This document shows positions 23,968 to 32,698 of a stretch of 64,000 bases of DNA, in pieces (position 1 is the stretch's first letter; each line of letters opens with the position of its first letter). Location of the stretch: the NCBI RefSeq assembly GCF_020859565.1, contig NZ_JAJHUO010000026.1:90079-154078 (forward strand), given 5' to 3'. The translations under genes were made by a program, and so were the position numbers. The DNA comes from Saccharothrix luteola (GTDB taxonomy: Bacteria > Actinomycetota > Actinomycetes > Mycobacteriales > Pseudonocardiaceae). Under the pieces are notes generated by a model, which made no database searches, was not told the DNA's origin, and was given only the letters and a program-made list of their open reading frames with translations.

Positions 23968-24633
23968 GTGGTGTTGTCCGCAACGTCCGAGACTGTCGCA
24001 TTCGTTCAGCTCGATTCCGCAGGCCCGATGGCCGTGTGGCTGATCACGCTGAGCTTCATCTTCTTCGAGTGCGCCTTCATCTTCGGCCTGTTCCTGCCCG
24101 GCGATTCGCTGCTGTTCGCCGCCGGTGTGGTGCTCGCGTCCCACGAGGCCGAGCTGTCCGCCTGGCTGCTGTCGGGGGTCGCGCTCGCCGTGGCCGTCGT
24201 CGGCAACCAGATCGGCTACTACATCGGCCGGCACACCGGCACCCGCCTGCTGGCCCGCCGCGGCGGCAAGGTCCTCAACAAGGAGAACCTCGCCAAGGCC
24301 CGCGACTTCCTCGACCGACGAGGCTTCTGGGCGATCGTGCTGGCCCGGTGGATCCCCTGGGTCCGCACGCTGGCGCCGATGATCGCCGGCGCGGCGCGGA
24401 TGGACCCGAAGCGGTTCATGCTGGCCACGACCATCGGCGCGATCGCGTGGGTGCCGACGCTGGTGCTGGCCGGCTACTACGGCGCGGGCCTGCTGACCTC
24501 CGTGCCGTGGCTGGAGACGGTGGCGGTCGTCGTGAGCATCGCGTTCTTCGTCTTCGGCACCGCCTACGGCCTGTTCCGGTACCGGCAGGAGATGAAGAAG
24601 CCGGTGGACGAAGAGGTCACCGCGGCGTCGTGA
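23968..24633 (+). CDS. DedA family membrane protein (second of two)
   Basis: A DedA protein (221 aa) with SFIFFECAFIFGLFLPGDSL, IGYYIGRHTGTRLL, FLDRRGFWAIVLARWIPWVR and AGAARMDPKRFML, the standard family motifs. GTG 23968 is supported by TAGGCT (23955-23960), 7 nt upstream, a leaderless promoter. It is more compact than the copy at 21487 and lacks the long C-terminal tail. The two flank the GlcD-like gene, which suggests an old duplication with divergence. Confidence 0.92.
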   Translation: MVLSATSETVAFVQLDSAGPMAVWLITLSFIFFECAFIFGLFLPGDSLLFAAGVVLASHEAELSAWLLSGVALAVAVVGNQIGYYIGRHTGTRLLARRGGKVLNKENLAKARDFLDRRGFWAIVLARWIPWVRTLAPMIAGAARMDPKRFMLATTIGAIAWVPTLVLAGYYGAGLLTSVPWLETVAVVVSIAFFVFGTAYGLFRYRQEMKKPVDEEVTAAS

Positions 24634-24636
24634 CGC

Positions 24637-25257
24637 TCACAGCACCTCGGTGATCACGAGGTCGGCGGCGGACTTGGACGCGTTCACCATGAGCGCGTTC
24701 ACGTGGTCGGTGCCGTGCAGCACGCGTTCGCTCGCGTCCTCCACCGACCGCCCGTACCGGACGTGCCGGTCGATCAGGCGCGCCACCCGCAGGCCTTCGT
24801 CGATCATCAGGAACCACGCCTCGTCCAGCACGACCCGCACGCGCTTCCACTTGTCGTACTGCATCAGCAGGTAGTTGCCCTCGGTGACGACCAGCGGCAC
24901 GGCCGGGTCGACCGGCACCGCGCACGCGATCGGCTCCTCGATCTCGCGGCGGAACTCCGGCGCGTACACCACGTCGGGCCCGCACGCCTTCAGCCGGCCG
25001 AGCAGGTCGACGTAGCCGGGGACGTCGAACGTGTCCGGCGCGCCCTTGCGGTCGGCGATGCCCAGCCGGTCCAGCTCGCGCTGGGCCAGGTGGAAGCCGT
25101 CCATGCCGACCAGGGCGGCGTCCTCGCCCAGCGCGTCGACCAGCCGGCGCGCCAACGTCGACTTGCCCGAGCCCGGCGCGCCGCCGATGCCGAGGAGCCT
25201 GCGCTCACCGGTGTCCACCAGCAGCCGCGCCCGGTCGACCAGCTCGTCGAACTTCAC
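24637..25257 (-). CDS. Nucleoside/nucleotide kinase family P-loop protein (fructose transport kinase-like)
   Basis: A kinase of the uridine kinase/pantothenate kinase superfamily (206 aa). The P-loop GAPGSGKST is at residues ~26-34. MDGFHLAQRELDRLG with RKGAPDTFD, YAPEFRREIEEP and VTEGNYLL are the signature of the PRK09270-type group, some members of which accompany sugar transport operons. The GTG at 25257 overlaps the stop of the PfkB gene (GTGA). With the PfkB kinase and the LacI regulator it probably serves catabolism of one sugar or nucleoside. The substrate is unknown. Confidence 0.85.
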   Translation of the reverse strand: MKFDELVDRARLLVDTGERRLLGIGGAPGSGKSTLARRLVDALGEDAALVGMDGFHLAQRELDRLGIADRKGAPDTFDVPGYVDLLGRLKACGPDVVYAPEFRREIEEPIACAVPVDPAVPLVVTEGNYLLMQYDKWKRVRVVLDEAWFLMIDEGLRVARLIDRHVRYGRSVEDASERVLHGTDHVNALMVNASKSAADLVITEVL

Positions 25258-26087
25258 CCGCTGTCCCGCCACCGTCCCAGCTCCTCCACCCAGTCCCACG
25301 CGGTGTGGCGCACCCGCACCGCGGCGACCTCGTTCGCGGACCGGACGGCGTCCTCCACCGCCAGGCCCTCGGCGACCGCGACCGCCAGGGCACCGTGCCA
25401 CACGTCGCCCGCGCCGTTGGTGTCGCGCGCCTCGACAACTCCTACCGGTTGCGAACCGGTGACACCACCACGCGACCAGGTGACGGGACGCGGGCCGTGC
25501 GTGCGGATCACCAGCGGCACGCCCCTGGCGTGCAGCTCGGCCTCCGACAGCTCGAACGCGGCCGAGCACGCGGCCACGTCCACCAGCGGCAGCAGGTCGT
25601 CCAGCACGGGTTTCCAGCTGCCCGCGTCCAGCACCACGGGCACGCCCAAGCGTCTCGCGTGACGTGCGGCCTGGAGGGCGAGCGGCCCGAGGTGGCCGTC
25701 CACCAGCACCACGTCGGACGCCTCCACCAGCGCCGGGTCCACGGCGACGTCCGCGTCGAACCCGGCGGCGTTGCGCGAGATCACGGTCCGCTCGCCGTCG
25801 CGCTCGCGCACCGCGACCATGCTCAGCGCCGGACCGCCGGCGCCGACCGAGCGCACCTCAACCGGGTGCAGCCGCGCCAGCGCGAAGTCGCCGAGCTCGC
25901 CGCCCAGCGCGGTCAGCAGCACGGCCCGGTGCCCCAGCGCGGCCACCGCGCGCGCCGCGTTCGCCGCCGGACCGCCGGGCGACAGGTGCACGCCGAGGGA
26001 CTGCACCTTCTGCCCGGGGACGGGGAACTCGGCCACCCGCTGGCTCACGTCGACGGTCGTCAGCCCGACACACAGCACAGAAGCCAC
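25254..26087 (-). CDS. PfkB family carbohydrate kinase
   Basis: A ribokinase-fold sugar kinase (277 aa). It has SPGGPAANAARAVAALG near the N-terminus and the catalytic anion-hole motif DTNGAGDVWHG near residue 215, where Asp is the base and Asn replaces the usual Thr/Ser position. LacI control and the downstream P-loop kinase point to a hexose, pentose or nucleoside. The start ATG is at 26087, with a LacI-type operator 33 bp upstream between it and the divergent regulator. Confidence 0.9.
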   Translation of the reverse strand: MASVLCVGLTTVDVSQRVAEFPVPGQKVQSLGVHLSPGGPAANAARAVAALGHRAVLLTALGGELGDFALARLHPVEVRSVGAGGPALSMVAVRERDGERTVISRNAAGFDADVAVDPALVEASDVVLVDGHLGPLALQAARHARRLGVPVVLDAGSWKPVLDDLLPLVDVAACSAAFELSEAELHARGVPLVIRTHGPRPVTWSRGGVTGSQPVGVVEARDTNGAGDVWHGALAVAVAEGLAVEDAVRSANEVAAVRVRHTAWDWVEELGRWRDSG

Positions 26088-26119
26088 GGCGCCTCCCTCC
26101 TACCAGGTAAAGTCCCCAC

Positions 26120-26131
26120 GCAATCGCTTGC
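26120..26131. promoter_or_regulatory. LacI-family operator
   Basis: GCAATCGCTTGC contains the LacI-family half-site pattern CAAnCGnTTG. It lies in the 68-bp gap between the divergent lacI-type regulator (26156) and the PfkB kinase (26087), so the regulator very probably binds here and controls both directions. Confidence 0.75.
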
Positions 26132-26155
26132 GCCAGCCCGAACGGGGACGAGTCC

Positions 26156-27112
26156 ATGGTCACCATGCGGGAGGTCGCCAGTCTCGCCGGCGTCTCCATC
26201 ACCACGGTCTCACACGTGATCAACGAGACCAGGTCGGTCGCCTCGGCGACCAGGGAACGGGTGCTCAAGGCGATCGAGGAGACCGGCTACACCGGCGACG
26301 CCATCGCGCGCTCGCTCGTCACCGGCGGCACGAAGTCGCTCGGCCTCGCGGTGTCGCTGGTCTCGCACCCGTACTTCGCCGAGCTGATCGCGGCGATCGA
26401 GGGCGAGGCCACCAGGTCGGGCTACACGCTCGTGCTCATCGACACCCGCGACACCGCCGAGTCCGAGCAGGCCGCGGTGCGGATGCTCCGCTCACGGCGG
26501 GTGGACGGGGTGCTGCTCACGCCGACGTCCGGCTCGGCCGCGTTGCCCGAGCTGCGCCGGTTGGGCGTGCCGACGGTGCTGGTGGACCGGCTCACCGTGG
26601 CCAAGGACGTCGACCAGGTCGGCCCGGAGAACGTGCAGGCCACGTCGACGCTGGTCCGGCACCTGGCCGAGCTGGGCCACCGGCGGATCGGGCTGGTGTC
26701 CGGCCAGCCGGGGCTCGCGACCACGGACGAGCGGGTGCTCGGCTACCGGCTCGGGCTCGGCCGGGCGGGGCTGGCGTGGGACGAGGACCTCGTGCGGCCG
26801 TCGTTGGAACCGCTGCTCGGGCAGGTCTCGGGCGTGGTGGTGAACGACCACCAGGTGCTGGTGGACGTGGTGCGCACGGCGCGGGCGCGCGGTGTCCGGA
26901 TCGGGTCGGAGCTGGCGCTGGTGACCTACGACGAGGTGGAGTGGGCCGAGCTGGTCGACCCGCCGCTGACCTCGATGGCGCAGCCCGTGGAGGAGATCGG
27001 GCGCACGGCGGTGCGGCTGCTGCTGGCCCGCATCGAGGACCCGGACCGGGCACCGGAGACGATCCGGCTGCCGCCCGTGCTGCGGCACCGGCAGTCGTGC
27101 GGCTGCCACTGA
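26156..27112 (+). CDS. LacI family transcriptional regulator
   Basis: A sugar-responsive repressor (318 aa). The N-terminal HTH reads MREVASLAGVSITTVSHVIN with a hinge near SATRERVLKAIEETGY. The periplasmic-binding-type effector domain follows (LGLAVSLVSHPYFAELI, VDGVLLTPTSG, LGHRRIGLVSGQP) and ends with QSCGCH, a tail common in actinobacterial LacI proteins. ATG 26156 is taken; ATG 26165 is also possible. It is divergent from the kinase pair and adjacent to an operator, so local regulation is likely. Confidence 0.93.
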   Translation: MVTMREVASLAGVSITTVSHVINETRSVASATRERVLKAIEETGYTGDAIARSLVTGGTKSLGLAVSLVSHPYFAELIAAIEGEATRSGYTLVLIDTRDTAESEQAAVRMLRSRRVDGVLLTPTSGSAALPELRRLGVPTVLVDRLTVAKDVDQVGPENVQATSTLVRHLAELGHRRIGLVSGQPGLATTDERVLGYRLGLGRAGLAWDEDLVRPSLEPLLGQVSGVVVNDHQVLVDVVRTARARGVRIGSELALVTYDEVEWAELVDPPLTSMAQPVEEIGRTAVRLLLARIEDPDRAPETIRLPPVLRHRQSCGCH

Positions 27113-27116
27113 CGGC

Positions 27117-28190
27117 TCAGCTCCGCGACGGCGGGATCCCGTCGCGCTCCAGCAGGGCGGCGGCCTCCAGCGCCATCCAGCCGCCGAGCTGGACGGACAG
27201 GTCGCGCTCCGGACCGTTGCCCTTCACCGCGGGTTCGGACCACTCCGGGCCGAACAGCGGTCCGCTCACCACCGCGGTCCGGTTCGCCCACACCGCGTTC
27301 GCCGAGCCGAACACGAGGTCCGCCGCGCGTGCCGCCTGGGGCCGGTCGAGCCGCAGCGCGGCCTGCGCCAGGTAGCGGGCGAGGATGCCGCTGAACAGGC
27401 CGCCGTCGCCGCCGCCGTGCCCGCGCAGGACGCCGTCGGTGGCCAGGTGCTTGTCGACGGCGTCGATGATCCGCGCCGCCTTGTCCTGGTAGCGGCCCCC
27501 CAGTTCGACGCACGCGCCGAGCACCACGCCCTGGCAGTAGGTGTAGAAGTTCTTCTCGACCTCGCGGATCGTGCCGTCGGGGTGGACGTGCAGCCCGTCC
27601 CACACCAGCCCGGTCTCCGGGTCCGCCAGGTTGTCCTCGACCCAGTCCACGATGGAACGGGCGCGGGCGAGGTCAGCCCGCGCGCCGAGCCGGGCGAACA
27701 GGATCGCCGCCGGACCGTTGGCGGGCACGTTCTTGAAGTCGTCGTCGCGCCGCCACCAGATGCCGCCGCCGCCGTGGTCGGTCCAGCCCGCGCGGAGGCG
27801 ATCGGCGATCGTGGCGATGGCGTTCGGCTTGGCGATCCCGACTTCCCGCTCGGCGCGCAACAGCGCGAGGCCGAGCCACGCCACGTCGTCGTAGTAGTCG
27901 TTGGTCCAGCCGACCAGGTTGCGCACGCGGATGCCGCGCACGAGCCGCTGCACCAACGCCACCCGCGCGTCCTTCGGCGAGCGGAGCTGGGCGTCCAGGA
28001 CGCAGTCCAGCAGGTGCGCCTGCCACCAATAGCCGAACCGGACGTGCAGCCGGGCGGGCCAGCCGGGCGGCCAGGCGACCGCGCCGAGGGCCGTGCCCGG
28101 AACCCCCCAGACCCGACGCAGGTGCCGGGACTCGACGGCGCGTTCGGCGACACCGGCGCGCGCGGCGAGGAGCTTCGGTGGTGACGTCAC
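27117..28190 (-). CDS. Glycoside hydrolase family 76 protein
   Basis: An (alpha/alpha)6-barrel enzyme (357 aa) matching GH76, the family of endo-alpha-1,6-mannanases. The paired catalytic Asp residues are in NDYYDDVAWLGLALL. GGGIWWRRDDDFKNVPANGP and EKNFYTYCQGVVLGACVEL are family motifs. No signal peptide is visible, so it appears cytosolic, which is unusual for a mannanase and suggests action on internalised oligosaccharides. It converges with the LacI gene 4 bp away and may belong to the same sugar pathway. Confidence 0.88.
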   Translation of the reverse strand: MTSPPKLLAARAGVAERAVESRHLRRVWGVPGTALGAVAWPPGWPARLHVRFGYWWQAHLLDCVLDAQLRSPKDARVALVQRLVRGIRVRNLVGWTNDYYDDVAWLGLALLRAEREVGIAKPNAIATIADRLRAGWTDHGGGGIWWRRDDDFKNVPANGPAAILFARLGARADLARARSIVDWVEDNLADPETGLVWDGLHVHPDGTIREVEKNFYTYCQGVVLGACVELGGRYQDKAARIIDAVDKHLATDGVLRGHGGGDGGLFSGILARYLAQAALRLDRPQAARAADLVFGSANAVWANRTAVVSGPLFGPEWSEPAVKGNGPERDLSVQLGGWMALEAAALLERDGIPPSRS

Positions 28191-28215
28191 CTCACCAGCG
28201 TGCCGACTGAACCGT

Positions 28216-28911
28216 TCAAGAAGCTCGCCGGAACAGTTCCCAGTGGTAGAGCCCCATCGCGACGCTCGTGGTCAGGTTGTAGCTCGACACCTTCGGCCGC
28301 ATGGGCAGCGAGACCACCAGGTCCGCCCGCGCCCGCACCTCGGGCGACAGCCCGTGCCGCTCCGAGCCGAAGGCCAGCACCGCGTCGTCGGGGATCCGCA
28401 CGTCGCGCAGCTCCCGGCCGTCGGCGTCGAACGCGATCACCGTGCCGCGGACGTCGTCGATCCCGTCCAGCCGGCCGACGGGCAGCGCGAAGTGCAACCC
28501 GGCGCTGCCGCGCAGGACGTTCGGGTGCCACGGGTCGACGTCGCCGAGCGACACCACCCCACCGGCCCCGAGCCCGGCCGCCACCCGGATCACCGCGCCG
28601 AAGTTGCCCAGGTTGCGCGGGTTGTCCAGCAGCACCAGCGGCGCGCTGCGCCCCTCGCGCCCCCACTCGACCACGGGCCGTTCGGCGAGCCCACCGACCC
28701 CGGTCGGGTGCGACCGCCCGATGACGCGCTCGAACTCGGCCGCCCCGACCACCCGCGCCTGCTCGAAGACCTCCACGAGGTCGGGCGCGTGGGATCGCGC
28801 GAGCCCCACCGCTTTGTCCCGGTCGAGCACCACCACGGTCCCCACCGATCCCCCGAACCGAACCGCGTGCTTGACCGCGTGAAACCCTTCGAGGACCACT
28901 CGCTGGACCAC
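28216..28911 (-). CDS. SpoU/TrmH family RNA 2'-O-methyltransferase
   Basis: A SPOUT-fold methyltransferase (231 aa). Motif 1 is LLDNPRNLGNFGAVIRVA, motif 2 LAFGSERHGLSPEV and motif 3 SLPMRPKVSSYNLTTSVAM, where the usual SLNV is replaced by SYNL. The N-terminal ~100 residues are a substrate-binding region. GTG 28911 has GGGGGTGA upstream. The target nucleotide (tRNA or rRNA) cannot be told from sequence. Confidence 0.88.
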   Translation of the reverse strand: MVQRVVLEGFHAVKHAVRFGGSVGTVVVLDRDKAVGLARSHAPDLVEVFEQARVVGAAEFERVIGRSHPTGVGGLAERPVVEWGREGRSAPLVLLDNPRNLGNFGAVIRVAAGLGAGGVVSLGDVDPWHPNVLRGSAGLHFALPVGRLDGIDDVRGTVIAFDADGRELRDVRIPDDAVLAFGSERHGLSPEVRARADLVVSLPMRPKVSSYNLTTSVAMGLYHWELFRRAS

Positions 28912-28948
28912 GTCACCCCCGGCGTCGGTACGACCGTGGCGATCGTAG

Positions 28949-29644
28949 TCACGGCAGTGCGGACGGCGTGTCGAGCTTCAAGCCGACCTTCCGGTAGCCG
29001 GGCAGGTCGCGCACGGTGAGCGACGCGACCATGCGGCCCTCCCGATCCAGGGACGCGGTCAAGACGTAGTCGTCACCGGGCGTGAGTCCGAGGTGCTCGA
29101 AGTTCACCGCCCATCGCTTCGGGAGAACGATCCGGTACTCGACCACTTTCGTGATCTCGCTGAACGACACGAGAAAGCTGTCCGGTCCATCGCCGGACAC
29201 GAAGGGCAGGCACTTCTTCGGCCAGAACACATCCGCGACGAAGGTGAATTCTTCACCCCGGAAGATCGGTCGGTCGAGGTGGACGAACGCTTTGACCTGA
29301 CCTTTGCGGATCCAGCGGTGAGTGCTGTCCAAGCGCGTGCCGCCGAGACCGTGCCGTGCGGGAGTGCGGACTTCGACCTTCACCCTGCCCTGGTGTTTCT
29401 CCGGCCAGTCCCAGTTGACCCGGTCGTGGAAGCTGACGAAGTCCAGCCGGTCGCATTCCGCCACGACGGTGAAGCACACCCGCTGGTCCACGTCGCCGTT
29501 CTCGCTGACCCGGACTTCCTGCAACCATGCTTGAACGCGCCAGCACCGCCCGCGTTCCTTCTCGATCAACGCGCAGTAGTAAGCCAGAAGACTCGAGTGA
29601 AGGTCGGCGGTCCACGCCTTCTTCCGACGACGAAACCAGTCCAC
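28949..29644 (-). CDS. Hypothetical protein of lower GC content
   Basis: A protein of 231 aa with a basic N-terminus (DWFRRRKKAW) and no signal or membrane helix. It is rich in beta strands (VCFTVVAECDRLDFVSF, KVEVRTPARHGLGG, EFTFVADVFWPKKCLPF). It uses more A/T-ending codons than its neighbours, which hints at acquisition by transfer. GTG 29644 has GAGGGGGT upstream. No family is recognised. Confidence 0.65.
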   Translation of the reverse strand: MDWFRRRKKAWTADLHSSLLAYYCALIEKERGRCWRVQAWLQEVRVSENGDVDQRVCFTVVAECDRLDFVSFHDRVNWDWPEKHQGRVKVEVRTPARHGLGGTRLDSTHRWIRKGQVKAFVHLDRPIFRGEEFTFVADVFWPKKCLPFVSGDGPDSFLVSFSEITKVVEYRIVLPKRWAVNFEHLGLTPGDDYVLTASLDREGRMVASLTVRDLPGYRKVGLKLDTPSALP

Positions 29645-29735
29645 TCGCGTCCACCCCCTCGCCAGCAGGGTAGGACTTGGACATGATGCTTTACGGCGAT
29701 GTAGCTCGAACAGCCGCGCGTGATGTTAGACCGAT

Positions 29736-30122
29736 TCAGTGACAAGCTTCGGTGTGCGTCGGCGAGGCCTGTTCATCGCGTCGTTTGAGGTAGTAGCCGG
29801 TCCACGAGACCAGCACGACGACCGCCACGAGCACCTGCACCAGGCGTGCGGCGGAGTCCGGGTAGAGGACGCCGTCGATGTAGGTGTCGATGAAGCCGTT
29901 GGGGAGTTGCGGTCGGCCGGCGGCGGCGCGGAGTTCGTTCTCCAGCCACGTGAGGGGGCAGGCGAGCGGGAACAGGACGATCAGCAGGCCCCAGGCCGCC
30001 ATCGCCAGGTGGAAGTACAGCACCCTCGGCCACCGCCAGGCCAGGAACCCCCCGACCACGAGGAAGACCAGCACGGCGAAGTGCACCACCATGACCAGCT
30101 CGGCTAAAGCGTGCGCGACCAT
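29736..30122 (-). CDS. DUF2784 domain-containing membrane protein
   Basis: A membrane protein (128 aa) with four helices. It matches DUF2784: LVMVVHFAVLVFLVVGGFLA, YFHLAMAAWGLLIVLFPLACP and LTWLENELR, then GFIDTYIDGVLYP. The function is unknown. The ATG at 30122 follows GGGAGGTCGCT. The His, Trp and Cys residues in the helices are family-conserved, as far as I recall. Confidence 0.85.
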   Translation of the reverse strand: MVAHALAELVMVVHFAVLVFLVVGGFLAWRWPRVLYFHLAMAAWGLLIVLFPLACPLTWLENELRAAAGRPQLPNGFIDTYIDGVLYPDSAARLVQVLVAVVVLVSWTGYYLKRRDEQASPTHTEACH

Positions 30123-30195
30123 AGCGACCTCCCTGCTTCCCACAGTAGGCCGCCAAGCGATCACGTGCCGCCTCAATTACGCGGCACGCCCGCGT

Positions 30196-30888
30196 TCAGC
30201 CCCGCGGCAGCGCCTGCCACGGCACCCGGCCCGCCACGTCCAGCAGCAGGTCGGTCAGGTGGGCGAGCGGGGCCTGCAGCAGCGGGCCCGGCACGGCGGC
30301 GGCGAGGTTGTGCTCGTCGAACGCGATCGCCACCCCGTTCGCCCGCGGGTCCTGCACCAAGCCCTGCGTGAGGCCGGAGGCGAGCAGCGCGGAGGCGAAC
30401 GCGGGGTTGCGGCGGCGCACCTCGTAGCGCGCGTCGAACACCGGGTCGCCGGACTCGACGAACTGCTCGAACAACCCCCACACGCTGTCCTCGCGCGGGC
30501 TGATCAGCACCCACGGGCCCGGCATCGGGCGGGGCACGACCACCACCGCGTAGGTGCGGTACTCCGACGTGACCACGTTGTCCGCCCGGAACACCACCTC
30601 CACGGCCAGCACGGGCACACCGCGCCAGTGGCCGACGAGCTGGAACTTCACCCGGCTCCGGTCGGCCTCCAGCATCCGCCCGATCTGCGGCACCCGTTCC
30701 TGGAAGCCCTGGTCCTCGGCGACGAACCGCCACCCCAGGGACGCCTCCAGCGCCCGCATCTGCTGCTCCCACTGGTTCACGAACTGCTGGTTCGTGAACG
30801 GGTTCCGCTTCCGACGCGCCAACCCCACCGCGACCCCGACGCCCAGGATCGCCACGATCACCAGCAGCAGGACCAGGGCGCCCGCCAT
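30196..30888 (-). CDS. Membrane-anchored hypothetical protein
   Basis: A protein of 230 aa with one N-terminal transmembrane helix (residues 2-23) followed by a basic stop (RRKRNP) and a soluble domain (SLGWRFVAEDQGFQERVPQI through RTYAVVVVPRPMPGPW). The layout recalls the gene at 35238, which also has one helix and then a GW-F motif (LRGWQFEETD). The two may be distant paralogues. It starts 1 bp after the end of pyrE and is likely co-transcribed with it. Function unknown. Confidence 0.7.
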   Translation of the reverse strand: MAGALVLLLVIVAILGVGVAVGLARRKRNPFTNQQFVNQWEQQMRALEASLGWRFVAEDQGFQERVPQIGRMLEADRSRVKFQLVGHWRGVPVLAVEVVFRADNVVTSEYRTYAVVVVPRPMPGPWVLISPREDSVWGLFEQFVESGDPVFDARYEVRRRNPAFASALLASGLTQGLVQDPRANGVAIAFDEHNLAAAVPGPLLQAPLAHLTDLLLDVAGRVPWQALPRG

Positions 30889-30889
30889 G

Positions 30890-31474
30890 TCAGGCCAGGC
30901 CCAGGTCGGCCAGGTCCAGCAGGTACCGGTACGGCAGCCCCGCCTCCTCGATCACCTCGCGCGCGCCCGTGCCGCGGTCGACGACCGTCGCGACGCCGAT
31001 CACCGTGGCACCCTGCTCGCGCAGCGCCTCGACGGCGGTCAGCACGCTGCCACCGGTGGTGGACGTGTCCTCGACCGCCAGCACCCGCTGCCCGGCGACC
31101 TCGATGCCCTCGATCCGGCGCTGCATGCCGTGCTGCTTGGCCGCCTTGCGCACGACGAACGCGTCCAGCACCTCGCCCGCGTTCGCGGCGGCGTGCATCA
31201 TCGCGCACGCCACCGGGTCGGCGCCCAACGTCAACCCGCCCGCGGCCACGTAGTCCCAGTCGGCGGTGAGCTGCCGGAGCAGCTTGCCGATCAGGGGCGA
31301 CGCGGCGTGGTGCAGCGTCGCCCGGCGCAGGTCGATGTAGTAGTCGGCCTCGGCGCCCGAGGACAGCGTCACCTTGCCGTGCACCACGGCCAACTCGCTC
31401 ACCAACCGCGCCAGCTCGGCCTTGGCCGCGGCATCCAGGACCACTTCAGTTCGCACGGCTGCCAAGAGTGTCAT
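30890..31474 (-). CDS. pyrE: Orotate phosphoribosyltransferase
   Basis: Joins orotate and PRPP to give OMP in pyrimidine synthesis (194 aa, cytosol). The PRPP-binding motif VLAVEDTSTTGGSVLTA is at about residues 131-147. LSSGAEADYYIDLRRATLH and VAAGGLTLGADPVA are family motifs, and VRKAAKQHG supplies the catalytic Lys region. ATG 31474 is used; GTG 31459 is an alternative start. It is divergent from the LURP-one-like gene. Confidence 0.95.
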   Translation of the reverse strand: MTLLAAVRTEVVLDAAAKAELARLVSELAVVHGKVTLSSGAEADYYIDLRRATLHHAASPLIGKLLRQLTADWDYVAAGGLTLGADPVACAMMHAAANAGEVLDAFVVRKAAKQHGMQRRIEGIEVAGQRVLAVEDTSTTGGSVLTAVEALREQGATVIGVATVVDRGTGAREVIEEAGLPYRYLLDLADLGLA

Positions 31475-31497
31475 ACCGCGCCGTACGCTGGCACACC

Positions 31498-32067
31498 GTG
31501 ACCCTTCCCGGCACCGACACCTTGATCATCGAGCAGCCCTGGGGCGTGCTGCGCCACCTGCTGGGCACCAGGTACCGGAACGACGTCTACGACGGCGGTG
31601 GCGCGTTGATCGCGTCGGTCTCCGAGCGCCGGTTCCTCGGGCCGCTGCGGAAGTTGTTGCGCGCCACCGCGTTCTCCGGCCGGACGACGTTCGACCTCGC
31701 CCTGGCCGACCGCGGGCGGCAGCTGCTGCTGATCCGCAAGGGGTCCGGCAAGCCGCCGACGCGCGTGACGTGGCCGAACGGCTCGGTGGTCGGCTCGGTG
31801 CGGCACGAGGGGCACGGCGCCTACGGCCTGCTCGACGCGGGCGGGCAGCGGCTGTGCCTGCTGCACGAGGTGGCGTCGTTCAGCCCGGGCGCGATCGTGA
31901 AGCGGGACGGGCGGCGCGTGCGGCGGGACGTGCTGACCCTGCGGCCGGGCACGCCGGACCCGGTCCGCTCGCTGGCGATCGCGGCGGCCGTGGCGTACGA
32001 CGTGGTGCGCGGGGTGGGGACGAACCACACCAGCGCGGGCGGGTTCGACTTCCCCACGTTGACCTGA
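31498..32067 (+). CDS. LURP-one-related/Tubby C-like protein
   Basis: A protein of 189 aa that reads as a beta barrel of alternating strands around a core helix, as in LURP-one-related and phospholipid scramblase-like proteins: LIIEQPWGVLRHLL, NDVYDGGGALIASV, GRQLLLIRKGSG, PNGSVVGSVRHEG, YGLLDAGGQRLCLL, then the helix SLAIAAAVAYDVVRGV. Lipid binding is possible but unproven. GTG 31498 is supported by TACGCT (31484-31489) as a leaderless promoter. Confidence 0.65.
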   Translation: MTLPGTDTLIIEQPWGVLRHLLGTRYRNDVYDGGGALIASVSERRFLGPLRKLLRATAFSGRTTFDLALADRGRQLLLIRKGSGKPPTRVTWPNGSVVGSVRHEGHGAYGLLDAGGQRLCLLHEVASFSPGAIVKRDGRRVRRDVLTLRPGTPDPVRSLAIAAAVAYDVVRGVGTNHTSAGGFDFPTLT

Positions 32068-32149
32068 GCCCGGACCGACCGGCACGCGCCGCGCCTCAGC
32101 GCTGATCGACCCCGCGCGTCCAGCCTCGGTGCGGACCTTCGCGCAAGGT

Positions 32150-32532
32150 CGCGGGCGGGTTGCGTCGCCGGTGCGGATGCGGGAGGTGACCATGCTCGGT
32201 GGACGGCGGGCGTGTCGTCCCAGGGCGGCGAATCGAGCCGGGTACAGACGCTCGGCCCGCCGGTCTTGACGACGAACACGTGGTGCGCGCCGCGTGCGTG
32301 CGGGTGGCGGGCGTGGTCGCGTTGGGTGTGCGGCGCGTCGGCGCTGCTCACCACCCCGGCCGGGTTGGTCGTGTCCGCAACGGCGTGAATCCGGCCGGCC
32401 CTTCGCCGGCGGGGACCTGTCGCCGACCCGCGACGATCCCGCCATCGTGGCACGACACGGCCATCAGGTGCACCCAGGGCCCGCCGATTCGGCCGAACGA
32501 GCCGGCCACGGACTTGCCGTCGATGTGCCGCC
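32150..32532 (-). pseudogene. ISAs1-family transposase remnant
   Basis: Conceptual translation on the minus strand gives HIDGKSVAGSFGRIGGPWVH then LMAVSCHDGGIVAGRRQVPA in one frame. A second frame gives GVVSSADAPHTQRDHARHPH, then ARGAHHVFVVKTGGPS and LDSPPWD; a third gives EHGH. The series DGK-(S)-G, VHL, Q-Q-V, (T)ADA-HTQ, HA, VK-NQP, PW is the DDE core of ISAs1 transposases. The second Asp is kept (SADA) but frames are broken and both ends are lost. No inverted repeats are seen. The gap 32068-32698 otherwise holds repeat copy 3. Confidence 0.7.
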
Positions 32533-32565
32533 CTTCGCACGCACCCGGATTCGTCGCCCGTCCGA

Positions 32566-32658
32566 AGCTGCGCAGGCGTCCCCGCCAAGGGGACCCCTGC
32601 TTTTATCCTGCCCAGCGGTCCGACAGTTCGGGGTGGTCAGGCCGGCACCTGTGGACAA
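32566..32658 (+). repeat. Composite repeat, copy 3 (complete)
   Basis: The core 32566-32625 has AGCTGCGCAGGCGTCCCC, GGGGACCCC, TGCTTTTATCCTGCC and TCCGACA, with CCCC/GGGG hairpin arms followed by a T-rich stretch. A 24-bp spacer precedes TGTGGACAA (32650-32658), the reverse complement of the actinomycete DnaA box TTGTCCACA. It starts 34 bp beyond the transposase remnant. Confidence 0.8.
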
Positions 32659-32698
32659 CTCCGCGGAGCCCTCGGCGCCAGGCCTGACCTCCCCTCGT

